From Holophagales bacterium (lineage in GTDB: Bacteria; Acidobacteriota; Thermoanaerobaculia; Multivoradales; Multivoraceae), in assembly GCA_009837885.1 (NCBI GenBank), contig VXSP01000016.1, forward strand, positions 1-64,000: a stretch of DNA of 64,000 nt. The letters are read 5' to 3'. Under the pieces are notes generated by a model. The model saw nothing but the letters and a program-made list of their open reading frames with translations. It had not been told where the DNA came from and ran no database searches. This document shows, in pieces, positions 47,466 to 54,714 of this stretch; the first letter of the stretch is position 1; each line of letters opens with the position of its first letter. Made by a program: the position numbers and the translations under genes.

Positions 47466-47798
47466 CTAGGTGAGGATTGCGGCGAGACGGGCCAGCACTT
47501 CCTGCATGATCTCCTCGGGGGCGGATTCGAGGCGTTTCCCGTTCCGGGCTGCGAGATCCAGGGTGCGCGGCTGGTCGCAACGGATGACACCAACCGTTCG
47601 GGTACCAGCGTCGTCGAGCGAAACCGTGAAACCGCGCTGTCGCGCGAAGTTGCCGCCCGTAGTGATCGGAAGGACGACCGGCGTCCTGGTCAACGCGTTG
47701 AAGCGCGCAGGCGACACGATCAGGACCGGTCGTGTCCCTCGCTGTTCATGGCCGGCGGTGGGATCGAGGCTGACGAGCCAGATCTCGCCACGACGCAT
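47466..47798 (-). CDS. MazF/ChpB-like toxin (endoribonuclease)
   Basis: 110 residues of the PemK/MazF/CcdB fold: MRRGEIWLVSLDPTAGHEQRGTRP start, VLIVSP, VLPITTG and GVIRCDQPRTLD. MazF-type toxins cleave mRNA. The ATG overlaps the antitoxin stop as TAATG, which couples translation. Regulated with the antitoxin by the palindrome upstream. Confidence 0.92.
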   Translation of the reverse strand: MRRGEIWLVSLDPTAGHEQRGTRPVLIVSPARFNALTRTPVVLPITTGGNFARQRGFTVSLDDAGTRTVGVIRCDQPRTLDLAARNGKRLESAPEEIMQEVLARLAAILT

Positions 47799-48055
47799 TA
47801 CAGCAGTTCATTGCCGGCCGGCTGGCCATCGAGCCATTCCCGATCTCCTTCGTCGGCCGGGGCCGTCTCGTCGCACATCGCCAGTAGCTCGTCGAGCGAG
47901 TACCGGGGACGGGTTCTGGGCGCAACGATCAGGCGATCGCCCTCGACGCCGATATCCACCTTGGCGCCGGCACCCAGGTTCAGGAGGTCGAGAAGCACCG
48001 GCGGCACCGCGAGCATGACAGAGCCGCCTACCTTGCGGAGATTGGTCGTGTGCAT
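47798..48055 (-). CDS. AbrB/MazE-like antitoxin (ChpS-like)
   Basis: About 85 residues. N-terminal swapped-hairpin DNA-binding fold (TNLRKVGGSVMLAVPPVLLDLL, written here in part; NLGAGAKVDIGVEGDRLIV), then the ChpS-type toxin-binding tail RYSLDELLAMCDE. The ATG at 48055 was chosen; a GTG two codons earlier is possible. A perfect palindrome lies 8-27 nt upstream of the ATG. Confidence 0.9.
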   Translation of the reverse strand: MHTTNLRKVGGSVMLAVPPVLLDLLNLGAGAKVDIGVEGDRLIVAPRTRPRYSLDELLAMCDETAPADEGDREWLDGQPAGNELL

Positions 48056-48062
48056 GCCCACG

Positions 48063-48082
48063 AGTTATACCACGGTATAACT
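48063..48082. promoter_or_regulatory. palindromic operator of toxin-antitoxin operon
   Basis: Perfect inverted repeat AGTTATACC-AC-GGTATAACT just upstream of the antitoxin start. It is A/T-rich in a GC-rich region and contains TATAAC-like promoter elements, as expected for an autoregulatory AbrB/MazE-type site overlapping the promoter. Confidence 0.75.
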
Positions 48083-48244
48083 ACGATGAGAACACGCCCC
48101 CACTTCCCCGATGCGGCAGAATCGGTCTGGATCCGCACCCGAGTCGCGCGATCTCGCCCAGGCCCGCTGGCCGTGGACACCGGAGCCGGCTCGCCGATCA
48201 ACGCACTGGCGATTTTCTGAGTACTTCCAACTAGAGGAGAGACG

Positions 48245-49471
48245 ATGATCGATTTCGAGATTCCAGCAGAGACCAGGGCGGTGCGCGCCAGGGTGCGCGA
48301 CTTCGTCCAGAACGAGTGCATCCCGGCCGAAGAGGGATGCACGCCGGAGAACTTCGACGAGGTGCTGGCCGGGCTCCGCAAGAAGGCGAGGTCGCAGGGC
48401 CTGTGGTGTCCCTTCATCCCGGAGGAACACGGGGGCATGGGTCTGAAGCCGCTGGCCAACGCGCTGGTCCAGATGGAACTCGGCGAGAGCTTCCTCGGAG
48501 CGCTCTCCCTCAACACACAGGGTCCCGACGACGCGACCATGCTGACGCTGCTCGAGAACGGCACCGAGGACCAGAAGGAGCGCTTCCTCAAGCCGCTGCT
48601 GGCGGGCGAGAAGCGCATCTGCTATTCGATGACCGAGCGGGCCGCCGGCGCCGACGCCACCGGCATGCAGACCTCGGCCGTTCTCGACGGCGACAACTAC
48701 GTGCTGAACGGCGAGAAGTGGTTCAGCTCCTCCGCGAGCGTCGCCGACGTCGCCCTGGTCATGGCGAAGACCGATCCCGACGTGGCCCGCCACCGGCAGT
48801 TCTCGACCTTCCTCGTCGAGCTGCCTAACCCCGGCTACAGGATCGTCCGCGACATCGAGACGATGCAGCCGCACACCGATCTCGGCCTGAAACTCGGAGG
48901 CTCGCACTCGGAGATCCGCATCGAGAACCTCATCGTCCCGAAGGAGAACCTCCTCGGCGGCCGCGGCCAGGGCTTCGCGATGGGCCAGCACCGCCTCGCC
49001 TACGGGCGGCTGCGCCACGGCATGCACAACGTGGCGATGGCGCAGCGGGCGCTCGATCTCGCCGTCGGGCACACCATCAAGCGGGTGACCTTCGGCAAGC
49101 GCCTTGCCGACCGCCAGGGAGTGCGCTGGATGTTGGCCGACTGCGCCGCCGAGCTCTACAAGGCCCGGCTCATGCTGCTCCATATCGCCTACAAGGCGGA
49201 GAACGGCATGGACCTGCGCGTCGAGAACGGCATCGCCAAGGTCTTCCTCGCCAACATGGTGCACCAGGTCGTCGACACCGCGATCCAGCTCCACGGCGCG
49301 CTGGGCTACAGCATGGACACGCCGCTGGCCCGCTGGTATCGCGGCATCCGCGCGCAGCGTCTGGTCGACGGGCCGGACGAGGTCCACCGCTGGCGCAGCG
49401 GCAAGAACGTCGTGCAGGCGTTCGAGGCGCACGGCACCTGCGCGTCGGCCTGCGGCGGCGACCTGCTTTGA
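48245..49471 (+). CDS. acyl-CoA dehydrogenase
   Basis: 408-residue FAD enzyme that introduces a 2,3-double bond into an acyl-CoA. Visible: CYSMTERAAGADATGMQT (FAD/substrate loop), LNGEKWFSSSA, GRLRHGMHNVAMAQRALD, RVTFGKRLADRQGVRWMLAD, QLHGALGYSMDTPLARWYR and VDGPDEVHRW. The pattern resembles the ACAD10/11 group. GAGGAG lies before the ATG. The last bases (TTGA) are shared with the TTG start of the beta-propeller gene. Confidence 0.92.
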   Translation: MIDFEIPAETRAVRARVRDFVQNECIPAEEGCTPENFDEVLAGLRKKARSQGLWCPFIPEEHGGMGLKPLANALVQMELGESFLGALSLNTQGPDDATMLTLLENGTEDQKERFLKPLLAGEKRICYSMTERAAGADATGMQTSAVLDGDNYVLNGEKWFSSSASVADVALVMAKTDPDVARHRQFSTFLVELPNPGYRIVRDIETMQPHTDLGLKLGGSHSEIRIENLIVPKENLLGGRGQGFAMGQHRLAYGRLRHGMHNVAMAQRALDLAVGHTIKRVTFGKRLADRQGVRWMLADCAAELYKARLMLLHIAYKAENGMDLRVENGIAKVFLANMVHQVVDTAIQLHGALGYSMDTPLARWYRGIRAQRLVDGPDEVHRWRSGKNVVQAFEAHGTCASACGGDLL

Positions 49472-50982
49472 GCCGGCCGGCGCCAGACACTGGGTGCGCC
49501 GGCGTCCCCGCCGGCATCCGGCGCGACGCGCCGGCTTCCGGACCTTCGGCCGCGCTGGCGCTCGCGCTCCTTAGCGGCTTTGCGTTGTCCTCACTCGCCA
49601 CCGCCGAGACCGCCGAGTGGTCGCGATTCCGGGGGCCGAACGGCGGCGGCGCCATCGAGGCGGGCGCCCTGCCGGTCGAGGTGGGCGTCGACCGCAACCT
49701 CCTCTGGCGGACCGAACTCCCGGCCGGCGACTCGTCGCCGATCCTGAGCGCGGACCGGATCTTCCTGACGGCCTCGGAAGGCGAAGCCCTCTACACGATC
49801 GCCCTCGATCGCGAGACCGGCTCCGAACTCTGGCGGCGCGAGGCTCCGAGGCCGCGGACCGAGACGCTCGACAACCGCAACGGACCGGCGTCGCCGTCCG
49901 CGGTCACCGACGGAGAGCGCGTCTGGGTCTTCTTCGGCGACTTCGGCCTCCTCTGCTACTCCGTCGACGGCGAAGAGCTCTGGCGCCATCCGCTCGGTCC
50001 CTTCGACAACATCTACGGCATGGGCGCCTCTCCGATCCTCGCCGCGGGCAACGTGGTCCTCGTGGTCGACCAGCAGCGGGACTCCCATGTCCTGGCCGTC
50101 GACGCCGGGTCCGGCGAACTCGCATGGCGCACCGAACGACCCGCCGCGAGAAGCGGCCACTCGACGCCGGTGCTCCACCATCCCGATGGCGGTGAACTCC
50201 AGGTCGTCGTGCCGGGCTCGTTCTTCCTCACCAGTTACTCGGCGAAGACCGGCGAGCGTCTCTGGTGGGTCAGCGGCCTCTCGTTCGAGATGAAGTCAAC
50301 GCCCGCGGTCGAGGACGGCGTCCTCTTCATCAACGGCTACGCCATGCCGCTGAACGAGGAAGGGCGTCACGTCCGGCTCGATCCCTTCACGGAAGTCGTC
50401 GCCGCGCACGACGGCGACGGCGACGGAATGCTCTCGGAGGACGAAGCGCCGGAAGGCCTGGTCAAGAACGTCTTCTCCTACTTCGACCTGGCCAGCGACG
50501 GCCTCCTCGACCAGGGCGACTGGACGTACTTCCAGTCGGCGCTCGACACCCGCAACAACATCCTCGCCGTCGAACTGCCGAAAGCGGGCCTGCGCGGCGA
50601 TCTGACCGCCAGCCACGTGCGGTGGACCTATCAACGCAAGATCCCGCAGCTACCGTCGCCGATCGTCGACGACGGAGTCCTCCTGATGGTCGACGACAGC
50701 GGCATCACGACGACGCTCCGCTCCGCGACGGGTGAACTCATCGAGCAGGGCCGACTCGAGGGAGCGGTCGACAGCTACTACGCGTCGCCGATCGTGGCCG
50801 ACGACAAGTTCTACCTGCTGTCCAGATCAGGCAAGCTCGTCGTGCTGCCGACCGATGGCTCTCTCGAGCCGCTGGCCGTCTCGGATCTCGACGACCTGGC
50901 GACGGCAACGCCGGCGATCGACGGACCGACGATGTACCTCCGAACCCGAAGCGCACTATGGGCCTTTCAAGCGACTCAGTAG
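49468..50982 (+). CDS. exported PQQ-like beta-propeller protein with EF-hand insert and repeat in signal peptide
   Basis: 504 residues. The only in-frame start is TTG overlapping the acyl-CoA dehydrogenase stop. Residues 8-27 (TGCAGVPAGIRRDAPASG) are repeat-encoded (R13); the hydrophobic core ALALALLSGFALSSLATA follows and cleavage is likely before ETAEW. The propeller starts WSRFRGPNGGG with blades such as ALDRETGSELWRR and AVDAGSGELAWR. Between blades lies a canonical EF-hand loop, DGDGDGMLSEDE (from residue 315), and a weaker second one (DLASDGLLDQGD), implying calcium binding. Same family as the 15917-17266 protein. Confidence 0.82.
   Translation: MSRPAPDTGCAGVPAGIRRDAPASGPSAALALALLSGFALSSLATAETAEWSRFRGPNGGGAIEAGALPVEVGVDRNLLWRTELPAGDSSPILSADRIFLTASEGEALYTIALDRETGSELWRREAPRPRTETLDNRNGPASPSAVTDGERVWVFFGDFGLLCYSVDGEELWRHPLGPFDNIYGMGASPILAAGNVVLVVDQQRDSHVLAVDAGSGELAWRTERPAARSGHSTPVLHHPDGGELQVVVPGSFFLTSYSAKTGERLWWVSGLSFEMKSTPAVEDGVLFINGYAMPLNEEGRHVRLDPFTEVVAAHDGDGDGMLSEDEAPEGLVKNVFSYFDLASDGLLDQGDWTYFQSALDTRNNILAVELPKAGLRGDLTASHVRWTYQRKIPQLPSPIVDDGVLLMVDDSGITTTLRSATGELIEQGRLEGAVDSYYASPIVADDKFYLLSRSGKLVVLPTDGSLEPLAVSDLDDLATATPAIDGPTMYLRTRSALWAFQATQ
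49488..49541 (+). repeat. dispersed hairpin repeat R13
   Basis: Near-consensus plus-strand unit: head CACTGGGTGCGC, hairpin 1 GCCGGCGTCCCCGCCGGC, hairpin 2 CCGGCGCGACGCGCCGG, then CTTCCGG. It lies in frame between the start codon and the signal-peptide core of the beta-propeller gene. Confidence 0.9.
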
Positions 50983-52130
50983 CGGCGCCGACTCGGGCGG
51001 AACACGCGGCCGGAATGGCCGCGTACCAGGAAGCGGGGCTTCGCCTCGCTGCGGAGATCGGCAACCGGGGGCCGATTCGGCTGACTGACGACGGCAGGCT
51101 TCATCCGGACATCCTGGCGGCGTTCCGGAGGCACGGCTTCTACGTCTTCGAAGGGCTCATCGACAGCGACGAGGTCGCCGATCTGCGCCGCGACGCGAAC
51201 GAGATGCTGGAGCGCGCGCCGGTGGGTCCGGACGCGGACGTGGATGCGGAAGGGCGGCCGGCCCTGGGGCTCGACTACGCCCGCCGGCCGTATCTCTTCG
51301 CCAAGCCGCTGGCCGATCCCTGGGGCGGCACGGGGCTTCTCAGCGGGCGTCACCCGACGCAGATGACGCAGCCCCTACCCGAGGAGGACGCGCCCGCCGA
51401 CATCGTCTTCCTCATGAGTTCCATGTGCCAGGCGATGCCCTCCGGGCTGCGGCTCTACGGCCATCCGCACCTGCTCGAGATCGCCGCGGCGATCAACGGC
51501 GACGACTTCGTGCCCTTCAACGACGCGATCTTCGTCAAGCAGCCGGGTCTCGGCGGTTCGGTGTCGTGGCACCAGGACGGCGTCACCCACTGGGGTTCTC
51601 CCGACTGGGACGAAGGCATCCACGGTTTCAACTTCCAGGTGCAGCTTTATCCCACGACTCCGGCGAGCTGTCTCTGGGTGGTACCGGGCACGCACAAGCT
51701 CGGGAAGATCGACATCAAGGCGCGGGTGCGGGAGAACGGAGGAAGCGAGAAGCTCCCCGGGGCCCTGCCGCTCGTCTGCACCGCGGGCGACGTCACGATC
51801 GTCAACCGGCAGATGCTGCACGCCTCGTTCGCCAACACCTCGTCCGACCTGCGCATCTCGCTCACCTTCGGCTTCCACCGCCGCAAGTCGGTGGAGGGAC
51901 AGAAGGGTGCGCTGGGCGTGGAAGCCGACGAGGTCGTGTACGACGCTCAACGCATCTTCGACCGCTCGTCGGTCATCGCCGTGGCGATCGACGCGCGCCG
52001 GCAGCACCTGCCCGATGAGCAGTCGTTCGTCTACGAGCCCTTCGCCGGTCTGGAGGACGACTTCCGCTTCAACGACGAGACGTTCGACCGCGTGATCCGC
52101 GACTACAATCTGAACGATCTGGCGATTTAA
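50958..52130 (+). CDS. phytanoyl-CoA dioxygenase family (PhyH) oxygenase
   Basis: 390 residues, Fe(II)/2-oxoglutarate dioxygenase fold. HxD is in SWHQDGVTHWG, the distal His in LHASFANTSSDLR, and GFYVFEGLIDSDEV near the N-terminus is typical of PhyH. It hydroxylates an organic substrate; the target is unknown. The ATG overlaps the end of the beta-propeller gene by 25 nt, so the acyl-CoA dehydrogenase, propeller and PhyH genes are probably cotranscribed. Confidence 0.9.
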   Translation: MGLSSDSVAAPTRAEHAAGMAAYQEAGLRLAAEIGNRGPIRLTDDGRLHPDILAAFRRHGFYVFEGLIDSDEVADLRRDANEMLERAPVGPDADVDAEGRPALGLDYARRPYLFAKPLADPWGGTGLLSGRHPTQMTQPLPEEDAPADIVFLMSSMCQAMPSGLRLYGHPHLLEIAAAINGDDFVPFNDAIFVKQPGLGGSVSWHQDGVTHWGSPDWDEGIHGFNFQVQLYPTTPASCLWVVPGTHKLGKIDIKARVRENGGSEKLPGALPLVCTAGDVTIVNRQMLHASFANTSSDLRISLTFGFHRRKSVEGQKGALGVEADEVVYDAQRIFDRSSVIAVAIDARRQHLPDEQSFVYEPFAGLEDDFRFNDETFDRVIRDYNLNDLAI

Positions 52131-52141
52131 GGGAGGTAGCG

Positions 52142-52588
52142 ATGTCGAAGACGATCGTGATTCACGTTGTGGGATGCGTGCTACTCCTAGGTGGCCTGGT
52201 GCTCGTCGGACCGGCAATTGCCGACGTGGCCGTATCACTGGGCATCGGGGACCCCAAACCGGAAGGCGATGCAAGCGCTCCGGCAGCCCTGGCGTTCTGG
52301 GCGCAGCTCAGTTTCATCCGCATGTTCGCGGCGGCCGCGATCGGTTTCTCGGCCATCTGCTTCTGGGCTGGAAGTCAGCTCACGTCGACTCAGAAGACTT
52401 CCTTCCTGATCCTCCTCGTTGGCGTTTTCACGGTGATTGGCGCGATGGTCGTGGTACAGCAGGTCGCGATCTGGAATCGTGGCGCTGCTGGATGGTCCCT
52501 CGTGGCAGTTTTGAGTGCGCTACTGCTCACCTGCCTTGGCGCTGTCGTCTACGAGGGGATCACGAGCCGCCGTCTGGAAAGCGCCTGA
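52142..52588 (+). CDS. small membrane protein, unknown
   Basis: 148 residues with four hydrophobic segments: VVGCVLLLGGLVLVGPAIA, FAAAAIGFSAICFWAG, FLILLVGVFTVIGAMVVV and LVAVLSALLLTCLGAVVY. GGGAGG lies 5 nt before the ATG, 11 nt after the PhyH stop. No family was recognised. Confidence 0.75.
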   Translation: MSKTIVIHVVGCVLLLGGLVLVGPAIADVAVSLGIGDPKPEGDASAPAALAFWAQLSFIRMFAAAAIGFSAICFWAGSQLTSTQKTSFLILLVGVFTVIGAMVVVQQVAIWNRGAAGWSLVAVLSALLLTCLGAVVYEGITSRRLESA

Positions 52589-52595
52589 ACCGGAC

Positions 52596-53033
52596 TCAGG
52601 CGGCCTCGCTGACAGTAACGCTGAGTCGCTTGCCCAGGCGGCGCAGCGCCCTGTCGATCGTGGCTGCCTTGGTGGCGTGATCGGGATTCAACATGCGCCG
52701 CACTTCGCTTTCAGCGACATCTAGATCACGGGCGAACTGCCGCCGGGAGATTCCAGCGTGACGCCAGGCGTCGTACAGTGCCGCCTTCAAAGCGATCTGC
52801 ACCGGCGGGACGACCATCGGCCGCTCCTCGCCAATGGGCGAAGGTTCGGGCAGAGCGCCGCCTTCGCGTATCGTGGTGGCAATCAGCTCTCGCAGCAGAT
52901 CCCTGGCTTCGGCTAGCGCCTCCTCCTTCGTCGCGCCGTCCGTTGCGCCCCACCCAAAGTCCGGAAACGCAACGACGTGGCGACCGTCCTCGTCGCGTTG
53001 GATGTCGGCGGGATAGTTGTAACCGTCTGGCAT
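52596..53033 (-). CDS. hicB: HicB-like antitoxin with HTH domain
   Basis: 145 residues. N-terminal partly degraded RNase-H-like fold (HVVAFPDFGWGATDGATKEEALAEAR, written in part) and C-terminal helix-turn-helix (ISRRQFARDLDVAESEVRRML). It neutralises HicA and probably represses the operon. 9 nt downstream of hicA. Confidence 0.9.
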   Translation of the reverse strand: MPDGYNYPADIQRDEDGRHVVAFPDFGWGATDGATKEEALAEARDLLRELIATTIREGGALPEPSPIGEERPMVVPPVQIALKAALYDAWRHAGISRRQFARDLDVAESEVRRMLNPDHATKAATIDRALRRLGKRLSVTVSEAA

Positions 53034-53042
53034 CGCGTTCTC

Positions 53043-53258
53043 CTAGAAGTCGTTCCTGTCGATCCCCAGATCAGCCAGCATCTTGCTGAGCAGGCCTTTG
53101 CCGATCTCCTTCTTCCGGTCTTTGACGGTGGTCTTACGGCGCCCCGCGTAGAGCGTGCCATGTGACCCGGCCCCTTCGGACGCGACGAAGCGGACTTCCA
53201 AGTTCCGGCCCCTCGCCCACCTGCGAACGCGCCCGATGAACTGCCGGCCGTTCAACAC
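53043..53258 (-). CDS. hicA: HicA-like toxin (mRNA interferase)
   Basis: 71 residues, dsRBD-like fold. The catalytic His lies in GSHGTLYAG, followed by the family block RRKTTVKDRKKEIGKGLL. GTG start. Toxin gene first, antitoxin second, as usual for HicAB. The 116 nt upstream (53259-53374) contain its promoter but no clear boxes. Confidence 0.9.
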   Translation of the reverse strand: MLNGRQFIGRVRRWARGRNLEVRFVASEGAGSHGTLYAGRRKTTVKDRKKEIGKGLLSKMLADLGIDRNDF

Positions 53259-53374
53259 CCACCATACAGTGCGAACATTTGTGCGCGCAACCCTGACTCC
53301 AAAGCCGCAGTGTCATCAACAGGCGCTGCCTGGACAACACCCCGGTCACACGAGTCTTTACGGCTGCCGAACCC

Positions 53375-54583
53375 CTACTGTCTAGAGCCGTCCGCCGCGA
53401 CGTAGTCGACGAGGCCGTTCAGCATCTCGGCGGTGGATTCCAGGCCCCACCTGACGTCGACGGTCGGGTCGGGGTTGCTGGGGTTGTCGGCCGAGTTGTC
53501 GAAGGCGGCCTTGACGTGGACCCGCGTCCCGGCCGGCAGCCGGATCGGCTCGGCCAACTGGTAGGTCGTCTGCCAGTGGAAGTCGTAGGCGCTGACCCCG
53601 AGCAGGTCCCTGGTGCTGCCGTCCGGAAGCTCCGCGCTGAAGAACATGGACTTTCCGCGATAGTGCATGTGCGGCGTGAACGCGTGAAGCAGGACGTCTT
53701 CCTCGAAGACGCGGCTCGCGTCCGCTTCGTAGTTCGGGTCGCCCGCCGGGATGTTGATGCCGGCGTTCCAGATCGGCAGCGTGATCAGCTCCTTCTCGAC
53801 TTCCCCGGGTTCGGCGAACCAGAGACCGATGCGGGTGCTGTCGGTCGCCGCCTCGCCCCGCGGGTGGTAGTGGAAGTCGCCGACCATCTTGCGGCCCTTC
53901 TGCAGCAGACGGGCAGATCCCGCCGGGAACTGGTAGGGCTTGGCGCCCGCGGTCCAGGCCGCCATCCAGTCTTCCTGGTAGGTCGCACCCTCGGCGGCTC
54001 GCCAGAGAATGAAGTGATGGAGCACCTTGCGGTTCCCCGGCCGAACCTCGATCGCGCTGATCCAGCGATCCCCGTCGAAGCCGGTCGTGATGGGCACGAC
54101 GAGAAACTGGTCGTCTCCCTCCGCCGCCACGCTGTACGGATCGAACTCGAACACCCAGTCGGGCTCGCCGAACGCCCATTCGCCCGCGGCCTCCGGCTTC
54201 TCGTAGACCGGTTCGTCGCCTTCGCCGCGAGGCGCGCCGTTCGCCGCCCAGCGTGTGATCGCCGTGATCTCGTCGTCGCTCAGGCTGATGTCGTTCGACC
54301 ACGGCCCGTAGCCCGGATCGGCGTCCCAGGGCGGCATGTCCCGGTTCTCGACCGCGCGCGCGATGGACCGGGCCCAGGGCCGAACCTCGCGGTAGGTGCG
54401 CAGTGACATCGGCCCGATCTCGTCGGGCTGGTGGCAGGATACGCAGTTGGCGTGAAGGATCGGCGCAACGTCGTCGACGAAGGTGGGGCGGTCGGGGTTG
54501 GGGCCCGCAGCCACGGCCGGCACCAAGAGAAGGACGCCTGCCGCGGCGGCCGCGAGGCCGGTCACGTTGGGTGGCCTGATCAT
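53375..54583 (-). CDS. cytochrome c / copper type II monooxygenase-like fusion
   Basis: 402 residues. Signal peptide AAAAGVLLLVPAVAA, then a monohaem domain (CVSCHQPDEIGPM; axial Met probably in NRDMPPW). After about residue 130 comes a PHM/DBM-like copper domain: HH in VLHHFILW, FHYHPRG, and HMHYRGKS. It is probably periplasmic. Proteins of this layout are widespread in Acidobacteria and Planctomycetes, but the reaction is not established to my knowledge; ascorbate-type hydroxylation with direct electron supply from the haem is a reasonable inference. Confidence 0.82.
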   Translation of the reverse strand: MIRPPNVTGLAAAAAGVLLLVPAVAAGPNPDRPTFVDDVAPILHANCVSCHQPDEIGPMSLRTYREVRPWARSIARAVENRDMPPWDADPGYGPWSNDISLSDDEITAITRWAANGAPRGEGDEPVYEKPEAAGEWAFGEPDWVFEFDPYSVAAEGDDQFLVVPITTGFDGDRWISAIEVRPGNRKVLHHFILWRAAEGATYQEDWMAAWTAGAKPYQFPAGSARLLQKGRKMVGDFHYHPRGEAATDSTRIGLWFAEPGEVEKELITLPIWNAGINIPAGDPNYEADASRVFEEDVLLHAFTPHMHYRGKSMFFSAELPDGSTRDLLGVSAYDFHWQTTYQLAEPIRLPAGTRVHVKAAFDNSADNPSNPDPTVDVRWGLESTAEMLNGLVDYVAADGSRQ

Positions 54584-54714
54584 CAGTCGCTACGCCGAAC
54601 TCGTCGGCAGAGCGTTCAGGTTACGCAGGAGATTCTAGCCGAGACGGACGCCCACTCTGTTCCTGGCGGCGCCAACCCTCACGGTCTCGACGGCGGGGAT
54701 GCGGACGGGCGCAG

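Noticed and set aside
48086..48220. 44-codon plus-strand frame before the acyl-CoA dehydrogenase
   Set aside because: No ribosome site, no recognisable sequence, and its position just past the palindromic operator makes it more likely leader DNA.
104..49541. CRISPR array as an explanation of the repeats
   Set aside because: Copies are kilobases apart, in both orientations, without regular spacers or cas genes.
104..49541. Insertion-sequence ends as the explanation of the repeats
   Set aside because: No transposase-like frame lies between or beside any copies in this window; interiors of paired copies are under 170 bp.
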